Counted from the stretch's first letter, positions 9,693 through 22,353 are shown. The stretch: DNA of 64,000 bases from Echinometra lucunter (GCA_029962745.1 CM057162.1:10633243-10697242), one strand, 5' to 3'. Numbers and translations: made by a program. The notes: a model not told the origin generated them from the sequence alone.

Positions 9693-12275
9693 CGCACTCA
9701 TTCACTCCGAAGTTTGTCGTCAAACGGAGTATATCCAAGGGGCATAGGCCTATATTTTTTATACCCCTTATGAGGCCATGCAATATTATTTGTCCCCTCG
9801 TGATGGAAGTATTCTATATGACAATGACCATGATGACACATCCTTAATTGGCCAATCCTTTCAAAAGATTTTTTTGATGAGAGATCTACAAATATTTATT
9901 GAACAGAAAAAAGATTTGAATTTATAATCATTTAATTACCCGCTCCCCCCAAAATGAATCTGTAGCCAAAAAGCTTTCGCGTAAAATGCTTCCCCCCCCC
10001 CCCCGAGACAGTTATTAAGTAGGAAAAAAAAAACATAAAAGCTAGGTACAACTCTGCCCTAAAGATACAGATAATTCAAAAGGAAAGTCGAAACACTGCT
10101 GTAACATGATGGTTCAATTTTTAACCTCGGCTCATACCCACTGTTGCAATGAGGATAAAAACATTCAGACGATGTGTGTGGAGAACTCTAATCGTCATAA
10201 TGCTTCTTGCATAAATTCAAAAGCAAAGTCCTTGAATTTAGACATCATCACATGCTTGGGACAGACATTAAACTCCTCATCGTGTCATGAATCTGAAGTT
10301 CCCTTTGCTGCTGCCTTAAATAAATGTGCAACAAAATATCTGCAACACATTAAAGATTCAGAACAGGATGGAAGAGACTGGTAGTTTCAGTTTGAGCACT
10401 ATGGTATGTTTACAACATTCTTCAACTCAAAGATTCCTCTTAATAAACTGAAATATAAAGCACTCCGTACTGAAACACTGCTCTAAGAAATTCTCTGCTG
10501 GGGGACCGGATTTTATTTAGTAATCCTTAGCTTAGTATCATAGACATGCGCACTTATCCACTCCGAAGTTTGTCGTCAAACGGAGTATATCCAAGGCAAA
10601 GGTCCTAAATTATTTATACCCCTTATTAGGTCACGCAATATTTTCCCCCTTATGGTGGAAGTATTCTATATAGCACAATGACCGTGATGACACGTCCTTA
10701 ATCGGCCAATCCTTTTAAAAGATATTCTTATGAGAGATCTACAATATTTAGTGATTACAGAAAAAAATATTTGAATTTACAAGCTTTTGATTAATGACCC
10801 CCCCCCCCCATGAATCTGTAGCCAAAAAGCTTTCGCGTAAAATGCTTCCCCCGAAACGATTATTGAGCAGGAGAAAACTCATAAAAGCTAGTTACAAATC
10901 TGCCCTAAAGATACATAATTCAAAAGGAAAAGACAAAACACTGCTGTAGCATGCTTGTTGAGTTTGTAACCTTGGCTAATTCCCAATGTTGAACTGAGGA
11001 TCATTACATTCAGACTATGTGTGTGGAAAACTCTAATCGTCATGCTTTTTGCTTATATTCAAAAGCAAGGGCAGAAGTTAAAGGAAGCATTAATAAATCA
11101 TGTAATGGTTGAAAAAGAGTCATTATTATCATCTTCTGTTCAAAGACAAAGAAAAGACAAAACACAGCACATGTTTTTCTGCCCGAAACTGTAAAAGGAC
11201 CTGTCAAGTTCATTGTGAGAATGATATTTTTCAGCAGTATCAAGCTTGTTCTGTCTTTTATGAGAGAAACAAATTTTGCGAATATACACAGCACATCAAA
11301 TGAGTGGTACATAATAATGATAATGTCCATAAAACCGGACATTCCCAATCAACATCTTACTATGTGTAAAAGAAGTTATATTTAAATGCATTTGTAATAA
11401 AAATCACAAGTCAGAAAAATATAGTCAATTTTTTCTAACTTGTGATTTTCATTACCGATCGAACATAAGATCTCTAACACTGGGAGTAATCCGAAAATTT
11501 GTTTACAAATTATAAATTTCTCCCATTAAGCTTCTTCATTTACTATCTTTTGTCAAGGCGGACCGTTGCATATTAATGAGTCAGAAAGAAGAGGATCTTG
11601 GGTATTTGACTTCAGTTCATCGTGATTTGGCCGTGAACAAGAAAAGTCTGGTGGTTAAGTCGCTGCCCGGCAAGCAGTAGATGGCAGGTTCGAATCCTGC
11701 TGGTTCCGATTTTGCTGACTTGTGATTTTCATTACAGATCGAACATACAATCTTTAACACTGAAAATAATGCCGAAAATTTGTTTACCAATTATAAATTT
11801 CTCCCATTAAGCTTCTTTATTTACTATCTGCCCTTAATTCAAAAGGAAGAGACGAAACACTGCTGTAGCATGCTGGTTGAATTTGTAACCTCAGTTCATT
11901 CCCACTGTTGCACTGAGGATCAATACATTCAGACAATGTGTGTGGAAACGCTAATCGTCATGCTTTTTGCACAAATTCAAAAGCAAAGGCAGAAGTTATA
12001 AGAAGCAGTCATAAATCATTTTAAGGTTAAATAAGAGTCACTACTATCATCTTCTATGCAAGCTTGTTTTTTCTGCCCTAAACTGCACAGGGACATTTTA
12101 AGTTCAATGGGAGAATTATACTTTTCAGCGGTATCAAGCTTGTTCTGTCATTTTAAGAGAAAAACAAAGTTTGCGAATATACACAGCATATCAAATGAGT
12201 GGTCCATAAACCCGGACATTCCAAAGCTATTATTTTACCGTGTTTCAGGAAGTTACATTTAAATGCATCTTAAAT
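9693..12275. repeat. diverged duplicated segments (three partial copies)
   Basis: A block starting CGCACT...CCACTCCGAAGTTTGTCG occurs at 9693 and 10549, about 857 bp apart, with shared words through about 10240 and 11100. The later part (CTGCCCTAAAG...AAAAGCTAG, TGTGTGTGGA(A/G)AAC) appears a third time from about 11826. The stretch 10905-11390 aligns with 11826-12275. Part of the first copy (10230-10410) also recurs near 18600 and 19490. The short ORFs at 10106, 11109 and 11780 are shadows of the repeat. Confidence 0.75.
11641..11708 (+). repeat. tRNA-like sequence (SINE head or pseudogene)
   Basis: It has an A-box-like TGGTGGTTAAGTCG and a perfect B box GGTTCGAATCC in a 5-bp T stem (GCAGG/CCTGC), plus a CTGC/GCAG anticodon stem. 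The acceptor strands do not pair and position 33 is C, not T. It is therefore a tRNA-derived repeat, not a working tRNA. Confidence 0.55.
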
Positions 12276-12499
12276 GAAAAATCTTACCCCCGACTGTTTG
12301 CAGAACTAAACCCTAAATGCGTTTGTACTGTGTTTTACGTTAACCGGTTATTTCTAGGCCAAATACGCAGAAGAATTGCTGTTTTTGTCCCATTCTACCC
12401 TGACCATGGCTTATAATTCATAGAACTCTTGTGTACGCCTGATGTCTAATTGTATCTGTTGACTCTCCCCTCATCGGATGACCCTAAGAGAGAAATAAA

Positions 12500-12545
12500 A
12501 GAGAAGAGATGAATGAGAGAAAGAGAGAGAGAGAGAGAGAAAGTA
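12500..12545. repeat. (GA)n-rich microsatellite
   Basis: Imperfect GA/GAGA tract. The surrounding 12280-13190 region holds nothing else I recognise. Confidence 0.85.
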
Positions 12546-13199
12546 AATGAAACGTGATGAGAAGATGAGTCGAGACAATTCTCATTAAAACATAACAAAT
12601 TTTGATTGATATCCCTACTTATTCAGAACCTCCCTGTTTTGGTGCTTTTTTCCAAGGCACAAAACACGAATATCGTAAGGTTCTTCTCGATCACTGCCAC
12701 AGCACTAATGGTTATATCAGGATAATCCTACTATAGAATAACTTGTTACTGTGATGTCAAACGATGTATTTGCCATGTATTTTAGTCCAACCAACTCGAT
12801 GTTTTGTTATATCTTGCTGCTCTTATGTTTACGCGTGTAATATGATACAAATGCCACCCTTTCCCTTTCCACTACAATCCTCTCTATCTTTACCTCTAAC
12901 TCAATTTCCTTGATTTTATATAACTTAAAATGTTTGAATACATGTACATTACATTTTCTAATGTTTATTTTGTCTTCGGCGACTTCAACATAAGCTCCAC
13001 TTTTCGTGTGTTCGCCACCTCCTCTGCACCTGTTGTATTATTTATTGGAATTTTGTACACTATGTTATTGACTAGCTCAGAATGAAATGAATGGGAATTT
13101 CAAATTTCAGAATTTCAAACGATGTATAACCGGATACAATATCCTGTTCGACGTCACCCAATATCTATTCTTTACTTTATGCATGGCGGCAGTGGTTCG

Positions 13200-13275
13200 G
13201 TGTAAAAATATCAGAGGTAAAAATGTCAGAGGTAAAAAAGCCAGTGGAAAAAATGTCAGCTCTGGAAATGCCGAA
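13200..13275 (-). repeat. 15-bp repeat array, left arm of a foldback-type element
   Basis: About five degenerate copies of GGTAAAAATGTCAGA (for example 13214-13243). The same unit in reverse orientation forms the arrays at 14205-14372 and 17541-17656. Outside the array lies GGCGGCAGTGG (13185-13196). It resembles, inverted, the GGCACCGGCGGCAG next to the right array, so the inverted repeats extend past the array. Confidence 0.75.
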
Positions 13276-13378
13276 GTGAACATGTTACAGTACAGGCCCC
13301 CTCTACGAATATTGAATTAGAAAAGCTTTGGCCGCTTCACATGAAACATAATGTGAAACATAATTGTGACAATTGAAT

Positions 13379-13380
<2 letters not shown>

Positions 13381-13412
<32 letters not shown>

Positions 13413-13437
13413 TGTAGTAGTAGTAGTATTTATTTCC
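13381..13437. repeat. (GTA)n microsatellite
   Basis: TAG/GTA repeats followed by TTTATTTCCATA. This is the same antisense tail style seen at 18150 and 54535, so it may be the 3' tail of a retroposed sequence on the minus strand. Confidence 0.85.
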
Positions 13438-13439
13438 AT

Positions 13440-14200
13440 ATAAAAAGCATAAAAAACAAAATATACGGTGGATTGCCCGCATTCAGTTTAACCAACATGG
13501 GAAAGCTGGTCTTCCGTGGGGTCCAGAACAGATACAGAAATAAAGACATAACATAAACTCTGTAAAACAAACACATGTAAAACAAAGTAAATTGCGCCTT
13601 CTGCCTAAGAAATGTCATGTGGGATGATGTCCATTGTTTTCTTTGTGAGATTAATGGGAAATAAGTTCTTAATGAAATGACAGAGTGGAAAGAAAATATT
13701 TACGTTTGATGTTTTGCATATGCTAACACAATTACTAATTAAGTACAGGTAATTCTTTTGAAAAGATGTAAATTCCGCAGCGTATCCGATGAGTGACTAT
13801 AAAAAGATCGAATTAGTTCCATTCGCTTGCTTCCTATTCTACGTATTATAGGAAAATAATATTCAGGTATTTGTTCACGTACACCACGCTTTATATACGA
13901 AGAGGAATGTGCACATTTATAATTGTGACACATGTGAATGAATGTTGTCAGCTACTAATGTTACAAGTCAAAGTTTTTCCCACCATCGTTTTTACAATGT
14001 TCCTTAACGTACAATTTTTAACTGTACATGTATGCTTAATTCCCCCCTCACTCATACATGTACTTTTTTCCCCTACATAATCCGTAATGTAGAAACGATG
14101 AAAGATTGAACAAAATAGGCAGATATCTCGCGTGCCCCTTCCTTTCTATAATTCAATATCTGTACTTGTAACAGGTTTACTTCAACATTTTATAATCTGA
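13440..14200. other. interior of the foldback-type element, no gene recognised
   Basis: Short ORFs only, such as the minus frame 13933-13739, with no known domain. The TAG tail at its left suggests that part of it is a retroposed fragment. Confidence 0.4.
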
Positions 14201-14204
14201 CATA

Positions 14205-14372
14205 CCTCTGAAATTTCTACCTCTGACTTTTTACATCTGTCATATTCAAATCTGAGATTTTTACCTCTTGCATTTTCACCTCTGGAATTTTTACCTCTGA
14301 CATTTTTACCTCTGACATTATTACCTCGACACTTTTACCTCAGATATTATTACCTCTGATATTATTATCTTA
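14205..14372 (+). repeat. 15-bp repeat array, first half of the right arm
   Basis: About 11 degenerate copies of CTCTGACATTTTTAC. The array stops at the 5' end of a LINE and resumes after it at 17541, so the LINE inserted inside the array. Confidence 0.85.
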
Positions 14373-14373
14373 C

Positions 14374-17300
14374 CTTGTGGTCGAAATCAAATGAGAGCAA
14401 AAAAGTCATCAACAAACTCTAAAATGACGGAGAACAACATGAATCTTGCTTGTTGGAATGTTAGGACCTTACTAAACAACAATGCTACTAATCGCCCACA
14501 ACGAAGATCTGCACTCCTAGCCCATGAACTTCGTAGACTTGATGTAGACATAGTAGCCATTAGTGAGGTTTGCCTCCTCGAGCAAGGTAGCTTAACTGAA
14601 CGTAATGCAGGCTATACACTATATTGGTCTGGCAGACCGTCAGGCAGTCATCGAATTCACGTCGTTGGTTTAATGATCAAGAACTCTATCGCTTCCAACC
14701 TTTCAAGTTTGCCAGTTGGTCACTCTGAACGCATCATGTCTTTACGTCTGCCTCTGCTCGGGCAGGAACATGCAGCTATTGTGAGTGCTTATGCTCCAAC
14801 GCTCGATGCCGACCCATCGGACAAAGACAAATTTTATGCAGACCTCCGGCTTATCATTGAGCGTACTCCACCAAAGGATAAGCTCGTGATCTTAGGTGAC
14901 TTCAGTGCCATAGTTGGCAAGGACTATCAAACCTGGAAAGGAATCTTGGGAAGACATGGTGTCGGCAAATGCAATGACAATGGCCGCCTGATGCTAGAAC
15001 TCTGAGCAGAAAAACAACTGACTGTGACCAATACCCTCTTCCAGCAGAAGGATCGTTACAAGACTACATGGATGCACCCGCGTTCTAAGCATTGGCACAT
15101 GATCGATTTCATCCTCGTAAGACAACGTGATGTGAAGATATCCTACACACCAGAGTCATGCGCAGTGCTGACTGCAATACAGACCACAGACTTGTTCGCA
15201 GCAAAGTGAGGTTCCACCTGAAGCCCAAGCCCGGAAGGAGAACAGGTGCTGTCCCATCACAGAAGCTTGACGTCAATGAGCTTCAATCACCAACGTGTAG
15301 AGAAAAATATCAAGAAGCACTACAAGATCATCTTGGAGAATGCGATCCAAGCCTCAACAACGATCCTGAACAGATGTGGGAACAGATAAAAAAGGCAGTC
15401 CTCCACACTTCCAAAGAAGTCTTGGGATCTTGCCCTAAAAGAAGTAAAGACTGGTTTGACGAGAATGATGAGGAAATTTCCAATTTGTTAGCTAAGAAGA
15501 GATCGGCTTTTCAATCCCACCTGGCCGATCCTTCATGCGACAGAAAGAAAGTGGCATATCGTCAAGTTTGTAGCTTGGTCCAGCGCAAGCTTCGTAACAT
15601 CCGAAATAACTGGTGGAAAGAAACTGTCAAGAGAATTCAACTCTATGCCGACAACGGTGACAATCGTTGGTCAGAACACTTTGAATCTCTTTTCAATGGC
15701 AACATGCAAGTGTCGGCAGATGCCATAAATTACATCACTCAGCAGCCTCTCCAAGAAGAACTTGACAGGTACCCATCCTTACAAGAGGTTGAGAAGGCTA
15801 TCAACCAAATGGAGTGCAACAAAGCCCCTGGAGTTGATGGAATCCATCCAGAAGCCCTGAAGTATGGTGGCCCTGTTCTCCACTCCAAACTTCATGACCT
15901 TTTCAAGGTCTGCTGGAAGAAAGGCAAGATTCCTAGTGACTTAAGGGATGCTGTAATCACCACCCTTTACAAAAATAAGGGCGAAAAGGCAGATTGTTCC
16001 AATTATCGTGGTATTACCCTCTTATCCATCGCTGGGAAGGTTTTAGCCAGGATTCTGCTGAACAGGCTTCAGCCCACCATTGCAGAGCCAAAACTTCCAG
16101 AGAGTCAGTGTGGGTTTAGGGCCAACAGGAGCACCACAGATATGATATTTTTTCTGAGACAATTACAAGAGAAATGCATCGAATAAAGCGAAGGCCTATA
16201 TGTAACTTTCGTTGACCTCACTAAGGCCTTCGATTCTGTGAGCAGAGAAGGGATGTGGAAGATTCTGGAGAAACTAGGTTGTCCACCCAGATTCGTATCC
16301 ATAGTGAAGCAGCTGCATGTTGGACAACGTGGGCAAGTGAGATACAAGAGTGACCTGTCTAATCCTTTTGTGATATCCACAGGAGTGAAGCAGGGTTGTG
16401 TCTTGGCGCCAACCCCCTTCTCAATTTTCTTCGGCATGATGCTGGAGCAGGCCATGAGAAATATACACGAGGGAGTGTACATCCGTTTCCGTGCAGATGG
16501 AGGACTCTTCAACCATAGACGTTTTAAGGCTCACACAAAACTCAGGAATATCTTGTACGTGAACTGCTTTTTGCAGATGATTGTGCTCTAGTAGCACACA
16601 CCCAGCAGGACTTACAGCGCATCACTACATGCTTCTCGGAATCAGTTCCGTTATTTGGCCTATCTATAAGCATGAAGAAGACTGAGATACTGTTCCAGCC
16701 TGCACCTCAAGCGGAATACTCTCCTCCAGTCATATTCATTGAGGGATCAGAGCTAAATGCTGTCAAGCACTTTACGTACCTGGGAAGTACTATCTCAAAT
16801 GATGCTAGACTTGACAAGAAAATTGACAATAGACTCTCTAAAGCAAACAGTGCTTTTGGTAGACTACGAAAGAGAGTCTGGAACAATCATCACCTTAAAA
16901 CAGAGTCTAAATTGAGCGTCTATAGAGCTGTTGTCATCTCAAAACTCCTGTACGGGGCAGAGTCCTGGACTTTGTACCGCCGTCACATACGCCTCCTAGA
17001 GCGTTTCCACCAACGATGTCTCCGAAGCATCTTCAGGATCCGCTGGCAAGACCGTGTGACAAATGTTGAGGTTCTTAAAAGAGCAGGCTTGTCAAGTATC
17101 GAAGCCATCTTCATACAATTGCAGCTGCGTTGGGCTGGGCATGTCTACAGGATGGATGAAAACTGCCTTCCCAAGATCTTGCTCTTTGGTGAACTTTGCT
17201 CCGGGAAGCGGAGGAGAGGTGCACCTCGTAAACGCTACAAAGACTCTCTAAAGTGCAACCTGTCCTTGTGTAACATCAGTCATGATATGTGAGAAGCGCA

Positions 17301-17540
17301 TGCAGTGAATCGAAATGCATGGAGGCAACGCACTAAGAAGGCAGCTGCCTCCTTCGAAGCAGGACGTCGTGTAGCCTTAGAGGAAGGACGCAGAAGGCGG
17401 AAGGCCCGTATCTCCACTCAGGATGCTGCTCCCCATGAACAAGTCCATCCATGTCCAAGATGCGGGAGAGTGTGTCTCTCCAAAATTGGACTTTATAGTC
17501 ACAAAAAAATCATGTAAATCTTCCAATCTTCCTAATCAGC
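14374..17540 (+). mobile_element. APE-type non-LTR retrotransposon (LINE), inactivated
   Basis: About 3.1 kb inserted within the 15-bp repeat array. Its single ORF has an endonuclease, a reverse transcriptase and a C-terminal zinc finger. Three stops and two frameshifts make it inactive. The compact length and single ORF suggest an RTE-like element, of the kind often annotated as craniofacial development protein 2-like. The clade is not assigned. Confidence 0.85.
14391..17517 (+). pseudogene. LINE endonuclease-reverse transcriptase
   Basis: The endonuclease (14391-15205) has LACWNVRTL, a GDFS variant of the GDFN motif and a terminal DHRLV motif. An in-frame TGA lies at 15003-15005 and a frameshift at about 15170-15205. 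The RT region (15158-16590) has KAPGVDGI, YRGITLLS, LPESQCGFRANRST, TFVDLTKAFDSV and VKQGCVLAP. It has an in-frame TAA at 16184-16186 and a frameshift at about 16540-16556, just before the FADD catalytic motif (about 16571). The connection and thumb regions continue to 17290, where an in-frame TGA precedes a basic tail ending in CPRCGRVCLSKIGLYSHKK, a C2H2 finger. Between the endonuclease and RT the linker around 15650 seems shortened, by comparison with remembered relatives. Confidence 0.85.
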
Positions 17541-17656
17541 CATTATTACCTCTGTCATTTTTTGCCTCGACATTTTTACCTCTGACATTATTATCTCTGA
17601 CATTTTTACCTCTGACATTTTTACCTCTGACATTTTTACCTCTGACATTTTTACCT
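17541..17656 (+). repeat. 15-bp repeat array, second half of the right arm
   Basis: About seven copies of CTCTGACATTTTTAC, the last four nearly perfect. It ends at GGCACCGGCGGCAG, the outer boundary of the foldback-type element. Confidence 0.9.
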
Positions 17657-17699
17657 GGCACCGGCGGCAGTACTTGATATCACGTGAGCTATCCTAGGC

Positions 17700-18145
17700 C
17701 AATAATTGGACGAGAATTTGATTAGATTGGTATATAATTGTTTTGAAATAGGTTTGGTTAGAGTAGCGTTTGAGGGCGTTTCGGTTTTCTAGTTTTGCAA
17801 ACAACTCCAATGTGTCAGATTTGCATTACCAGTAAATTTAAATATAGCTTTCCTTATTGCATAAGATCACACAAAAAGAATATGGTTTCAATATAAAATT
17901 AATTTTGAAAGAAGGATAATTGGCACACTGAGTTTGACAGCTACCTTTAAAGCTTTGGGTGGAAAACAAATTTGAATGGGAAATGATAATAACGATTCCT
18001 TTTCAATCTTTAAAAAAAATCATGAATGCTTCCACAATTTTTTTTTTCTTTTCAATTTTGACAAAATGCATGACGGTTGTGGTTTTATGCGAATATTGAC
18101 TGAGTTTATAGATCCCACGTGCGGAAATGCCAATGAGCCGAACTT
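17700..18145. other. AT-rich intergenic, nothing recognised
   Basis: No coding, RNA or repeat signature beyond A/T runs. Confidence 0.5.
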
Positions 18146-18149
18146 ACAG

Positions 18150-18400
18150 ATTTCATTTCATTTCATTTCATTTCGTTTATTTTCCATTTCCAACATAATA
18201 TAAACAGAATACAAAGTATGCATCGTACAAGGTAAAAAATGAAACTTAATAGTGGATTCTTAAATATAAATAGTTCCCATGTACAAGAGCCTGAAAAAAG
18301 GTTGGTAATGGAGGGGACTGCTGAAAAGTCGAGCTTGTAGATTGCAGCCCCCTATAACTTAAAAGTTGTAAAAATAGTTAAAGAGTAAAAATAAAAAGGA
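18150..18400 (-). mobile_element. 3' end of a retroposed LINE/SINE on the minus strand
   Basis: An (ATTTC)n tail followed by TTTATTTTCC and a phrase GGGGACTGCTGAAAAGTCGA...GATTGCAGCCCC. It parallels 54540-54730 (GGGGTCTACTGGGAAGCACA...). Both look like antisense 3' UTRs with pentanucleotide tails. Confidence 0.55.
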
Positions 18401-18584
18401 AGACACAAACTAGTACAAACAGCGGATGAATGTATTATCACCAGAAATATTTTCTTGTCATTTGAAATGAATTGTAGGCCAGGAAGAGTTATTTGATCTT
18501 AGTTTGGAAGTTCTTTTGCTATTCAATCGGCTTATCAGGAGATCTTCTGGAATGATTTTTGATAAGTCTAAGACCTCAATTTAG

Positions 18585-19205
18585 ACACGCAGGTAGAAAA
18601 ACATAAAATCCTCATCATGTCATCAATCTGAAGTTCTCATAACTGCTACCTTGAATTCATTGTACAATAAAAGTGGAAATATCTGCTACACATTAAAGAT
18701 TCAGAACGGAGAGAGTGAAATTGGGAGTTTCAGTTTGAGCACTGTGTTATGTCTATGAAGGCTCTTAGCACTTACACGGGCGGTTTGGGGGTTAAATTCT
18801 CGTTGGGTGTTTTAATTACGTTCTTGGAGGAGATGGACTACCCAGATTTGTCCCTGGTGACCTGACAATTACTGGGATAGTAATAATTTTTCAAAACCCT
18901 CTGAAAAAACAGTATTGGACTGTTTGCCCCGATATAAAAAAGTACAATAAGCTTAATAAAATGGTTGCAGACAAGTTCAAAGCCGTGAATTGCATGAAAG
19001 GCCAGACATGAATCAATCTAATGCTAGAAGAGTTCATAATTGCACAAATTCCTTTCATTGCTACTCTACTGTGTTAACCCAAAAGGCGTGACGGCGGGGT
19101 AGGGTTCGACACAGTAGTCAGATACATAATAATGACGTTGAGATAAAGCTACCTGTAAAACCATGCTTTGCCTGTAATATACCCAATCCTTCTCTCTTTC
19201 TCGCT

Positions 19206-19239
<34 letters not shown>

Positions 19240-20960
19240 ATTTTCCAGCGAAGTTTATCCGTTATTCAAAAGAAATGTAATCTAAACGAATTAAGGAAAG
19301 GGAGATATTCAGACTAGACTATTCTTGATGGAGTTGAGGAAAGTTTGCTACTCAGCGTTTTAACACATTAAACACCCGAGCTTTTCATATTGGTCGCTTT
19401 TTGCATGTTTTTATTGCGCACTAAATTGCATTACATGTCCTTCAGAATGGTTTTTAGTCAAAGACCTAAATTTAGACATGCACAGGGTATGCATGGGGAT
19501 ACATAAAACTCCTCATCGTGTCAAAGTTCCCTTCAATGCTACCTTAAATACACTGTACAATGAACGTGGAAATATCTGCTACACATTAAAGATTCAGGAC
19601 GGAGGGGGAAGAGACTGGTAGGTTCAGTTTGAGCACTGTGGTATATTTACAAAGATATTTGGCTCTTAGTTTTAAGACAGGTTTTGGGTTCGATTCTCTC
19701 TGAGTGCTCAATTTCGCCCTCAGACGAGATGTTCTATTCAATTAGCCCCCGAGAACCTTGCAATTACTGGGTTAGTAATAATTTATAGGACCCTCGGGAA
19801 GAACATCTCTGAAGTTGATAAGACCTCCCTTGGCTGAAATTTACTATTATTATCATTCTTCTTATTATCACTGTCATTAGTAATAGAAATCAGTAATTTT
19901 TCTTACTTCATCTTCGACAAGCCTTTCTTGGATACACCTTGGTTGCGTTTCACGAAACCGTCATAAGTCTAATTTCTTGGACATCCCATTGAAACGCGTG
20001 TTGTAGAATTAACAAGCGTTTCAATGGGATGTCCGTGAACTTAGACTAATGACGGTTTCGTGAAACGCAGCCCAGATGTCTCTAGGTCAATCCTGCAATG
20101 ACAGCATTGGACTGTTTGCCAAAGTGGGAAAAAACAATCCATCAGGTTTAATAAACTGGTTACCATCAGGCTCAAAGCTGGGCAATTCCGCGTCGGAAAA
20201 AATTAACCTAAAATTCACATTCAAAGTAAAAGCAATCACTTTAATAGCACTGACTAACCAAATCTTTGAATTAAAAAGCTGAAACAATAAAGAATTCCAC
20301 AATCTTAGTCTGTGTTGGTATAATGCATGTTTGATTTTAAAAGACATGTTTGAAGGTTAAAATTGGAGCTTTCTTCTGGTAATTCGGTTACTGAGGTATT
20401 ATACCATAATATCATGACTGTAAGAATAAAATTGTTGGAAAGAGAGGCTCACATGATGAAAGAATGGACATATTTGTAGAGTAATGGTGAGAAGGGAGGC
20501 AGAGTGCAAATGATGCACAGAAAGTCTAAAAATGTTGGTAACGGAATTACACCCTTATCGTGGAATTGCCATGCTATTGCATGAAAGGCCAGACATGAAT
20601 CAATCGACTGCTAGAAGAGTTCATAAATACACAAAAAGTTAAAAATTCCTTCCATTGCTACTCTACCGTGTCCAAAAGGCATGACGGCGGGATAGGGTTC
20701 GGCAAAGTATAGTCAGGAACATGAAAATGACATTGAGACAAAATTACCTACGTCCAAAGTGTTTTGCCTGTAATATATCAAATCCATTTTCATGATTTTC
20801 TCATTGATTTTGGTCCAGCGAAGCTTATTCATGATTTCAGATAGACATGTAATCTGAAGGAAGGAATGGCAGCTTTTTACGTTGTCATATTTGCATGTTT
20901 TTTATTACCCACTGCATTTCATTACACATTTATGGACAAGTATATCAGGTATATGTAGAT
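18585..20960. repeat. duplicated dispersed-repeat block interrupted by a MITE
   Basis: Two diverged copies run about 18585-19440 and 19440-20960. Shared phrases include AATATCTGCTACACATTAAAG, AGTTTCAGTTTGAGCACTGTG, GGCCAGACATGAATCAATC and TAGGGTTCG. The second copy is split by the palindrome at 19941-20073. The first part also matches 10230-10410. A (CT)n tract lies at 19207-19240. Confidence 0.75.
19941..20073. mobile_element. palindromic MITE, 133 bp
   Basis: GGTTGCGTTTCACGAAACCGTCAT at the left is mirrored by ATGACGGTTTCGTGAAACGCAGCCC at the right. The inner arms (GACATCCCATTGAAACGC and its complement) also pair. It would fold into one long hairpin. Confidence 0.85.
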
Positions 20961-20999
20961 ATCTTTTAAAAAAAATATCAAAACGACAACAAAATTTTA

Positions 21000-21975
21000 A
21001 TCAAATGATTAATGAACTACATCAAATCAAAAGCATGTGGCTTTGTTAGGGGATTTCAAATTTTTCATTGTGCCCAGTTGAAACTGGGTCTACAAAATCT
21101 CAGTGCATAGAGATTTGTCGACGTAGTTTCCACATGTTAGCTCTGGTGGTAGTTAGGAAACTAGAATGCAAATAGAAATACAACTGATTTGGGGCACTTT
21201 TTGACTCTATTTCCACCCAACAGATTTCTAAGAACTTCTTACATCCTATTGAATACAGTTAGTGGGAAGTTCCTGCCATTATAATCTTCAAAACCTGAAT
21301 ATATATAATTTGTGTTAGGCTTACAATCATGATAAAATGTCTCTGCTCATTGTTTCTGAACTGAATTATTTTCAACAACTGAGGGCAGCCTTCGTAATTA
21401 ACTACCAGCATGGCAAGAGCACCTATACCGGATGTCCCAGAAAAAGCGGAACCTTGGATTTTCAGTACTTCACCTTCAAAGTAGATAATATTTTGACATT
21501 AGTGGGTAAAGTATCGTCCACGGAAGAAAATGATACCAAGATCATTGAATTTGGTAAAGTAAGCTGTATTCTACGCCCGTTTCTTACGACATACAGTCAT
21601 TCTTATGACATACAGTCATTTCCAAAGTTTTGGCGATGATGAGAGCAGCTTTGTGTCGGGATGGCCTTTCATAAAGCGATGATTAAGGGATGTCCACTAA
21701 TGTATGTCAGCAACAAAAAGTGCCATACACATGCCATATGAAACGCCATTTTCCCTACAATTCTCCCCTTCACTGTCATGAAAAACACGCGAAATAATAC
21801 AACTACTGCATTTTAAAAACTGGCATAGAATCAAAATTACTGCAACAAATTTGATGACTTTGGTATCACTCCGGAGTTCGTCACTGATCTTACTATGTAC
21901 AGGATGGGAACATGAGGGATCATAGCAGAAGGTGCATTAATTTTAAATCAGTAAATGATTATTCACCTAAGCAGT
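21000..21975. other. intergenic, one short unrecognised ORF
   Basis: The plus ORF at 21337-21639 (100 aa) has no domain I know. It includes ATGTCCCAGAAAAAGCGGAACC near 21432, which looks like a mariner-type terminal repeat, but I did not find the matching other end. Confidence 0.35.
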
Positions 21976-21987
21976 ACCACTGCTTAA

Positions 21988-22353
21988 CAGTCATGAGAGT
22001 GGCGGCGATTTTATGTCACGAGTAGGGGGGAGCGGAAACCCTGAAGGCCTCCCCCGAAAATCTGTTTCGAAAACCTGTTTCGAAAACTGAAAGGGGATAA
22101 TTGCTATTATGCGAGCGAGCGAAGCGAGCGAGCTAAAAACTATCACATAAAGTAATGAAAAGAAGCCTGATTTTGCCATCAAAATGCATTCCAGGCCTAT
22201 TAAACATTTAAGCGGATGGCCTAAATTTGGTCAGCTGACTCAAAATAGAAAATAATGTATCAAGCTTTAACAATGGAGGGGGGGGGGGGCGATCCCCCAA
22301 ATCGAGGGGGACTTGTCCTCCCGTTCCCCCCCCCTTCCGCATCGCCGCCTTTG
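21988..22353. mobile_element. hAT-type MITE, 366 bp, TSD CTGCTTAA
   Basis: Identical 8-bp flanks CTGCTTAA lie at 21980-21987 and 22354-22361. The left end starts CAGT and contains GGCGGCGAT. The right end reads, inverted, CAAAGGCGGCGATG. Inside are runs of G and C and the palindromic word GCGAGCGAGCGAAGCGAGCG. An 8-bp duplication and C-A-rich termini are typical of the hAT superfamily. Confidence 0.75.

Noticed and set aside
14205..17656. 15-bp repeats as a CRISPR array
   Set aside because: Units are contiguous without spacers and occur inverted at two ends of one element.
21425..21460. Mariner-type terminal repeat (ATGTCCCAGAAAAAGCGGAA)
   Set aside because: No inverted partner found within the next kilobases, so the element cannot be bounded.
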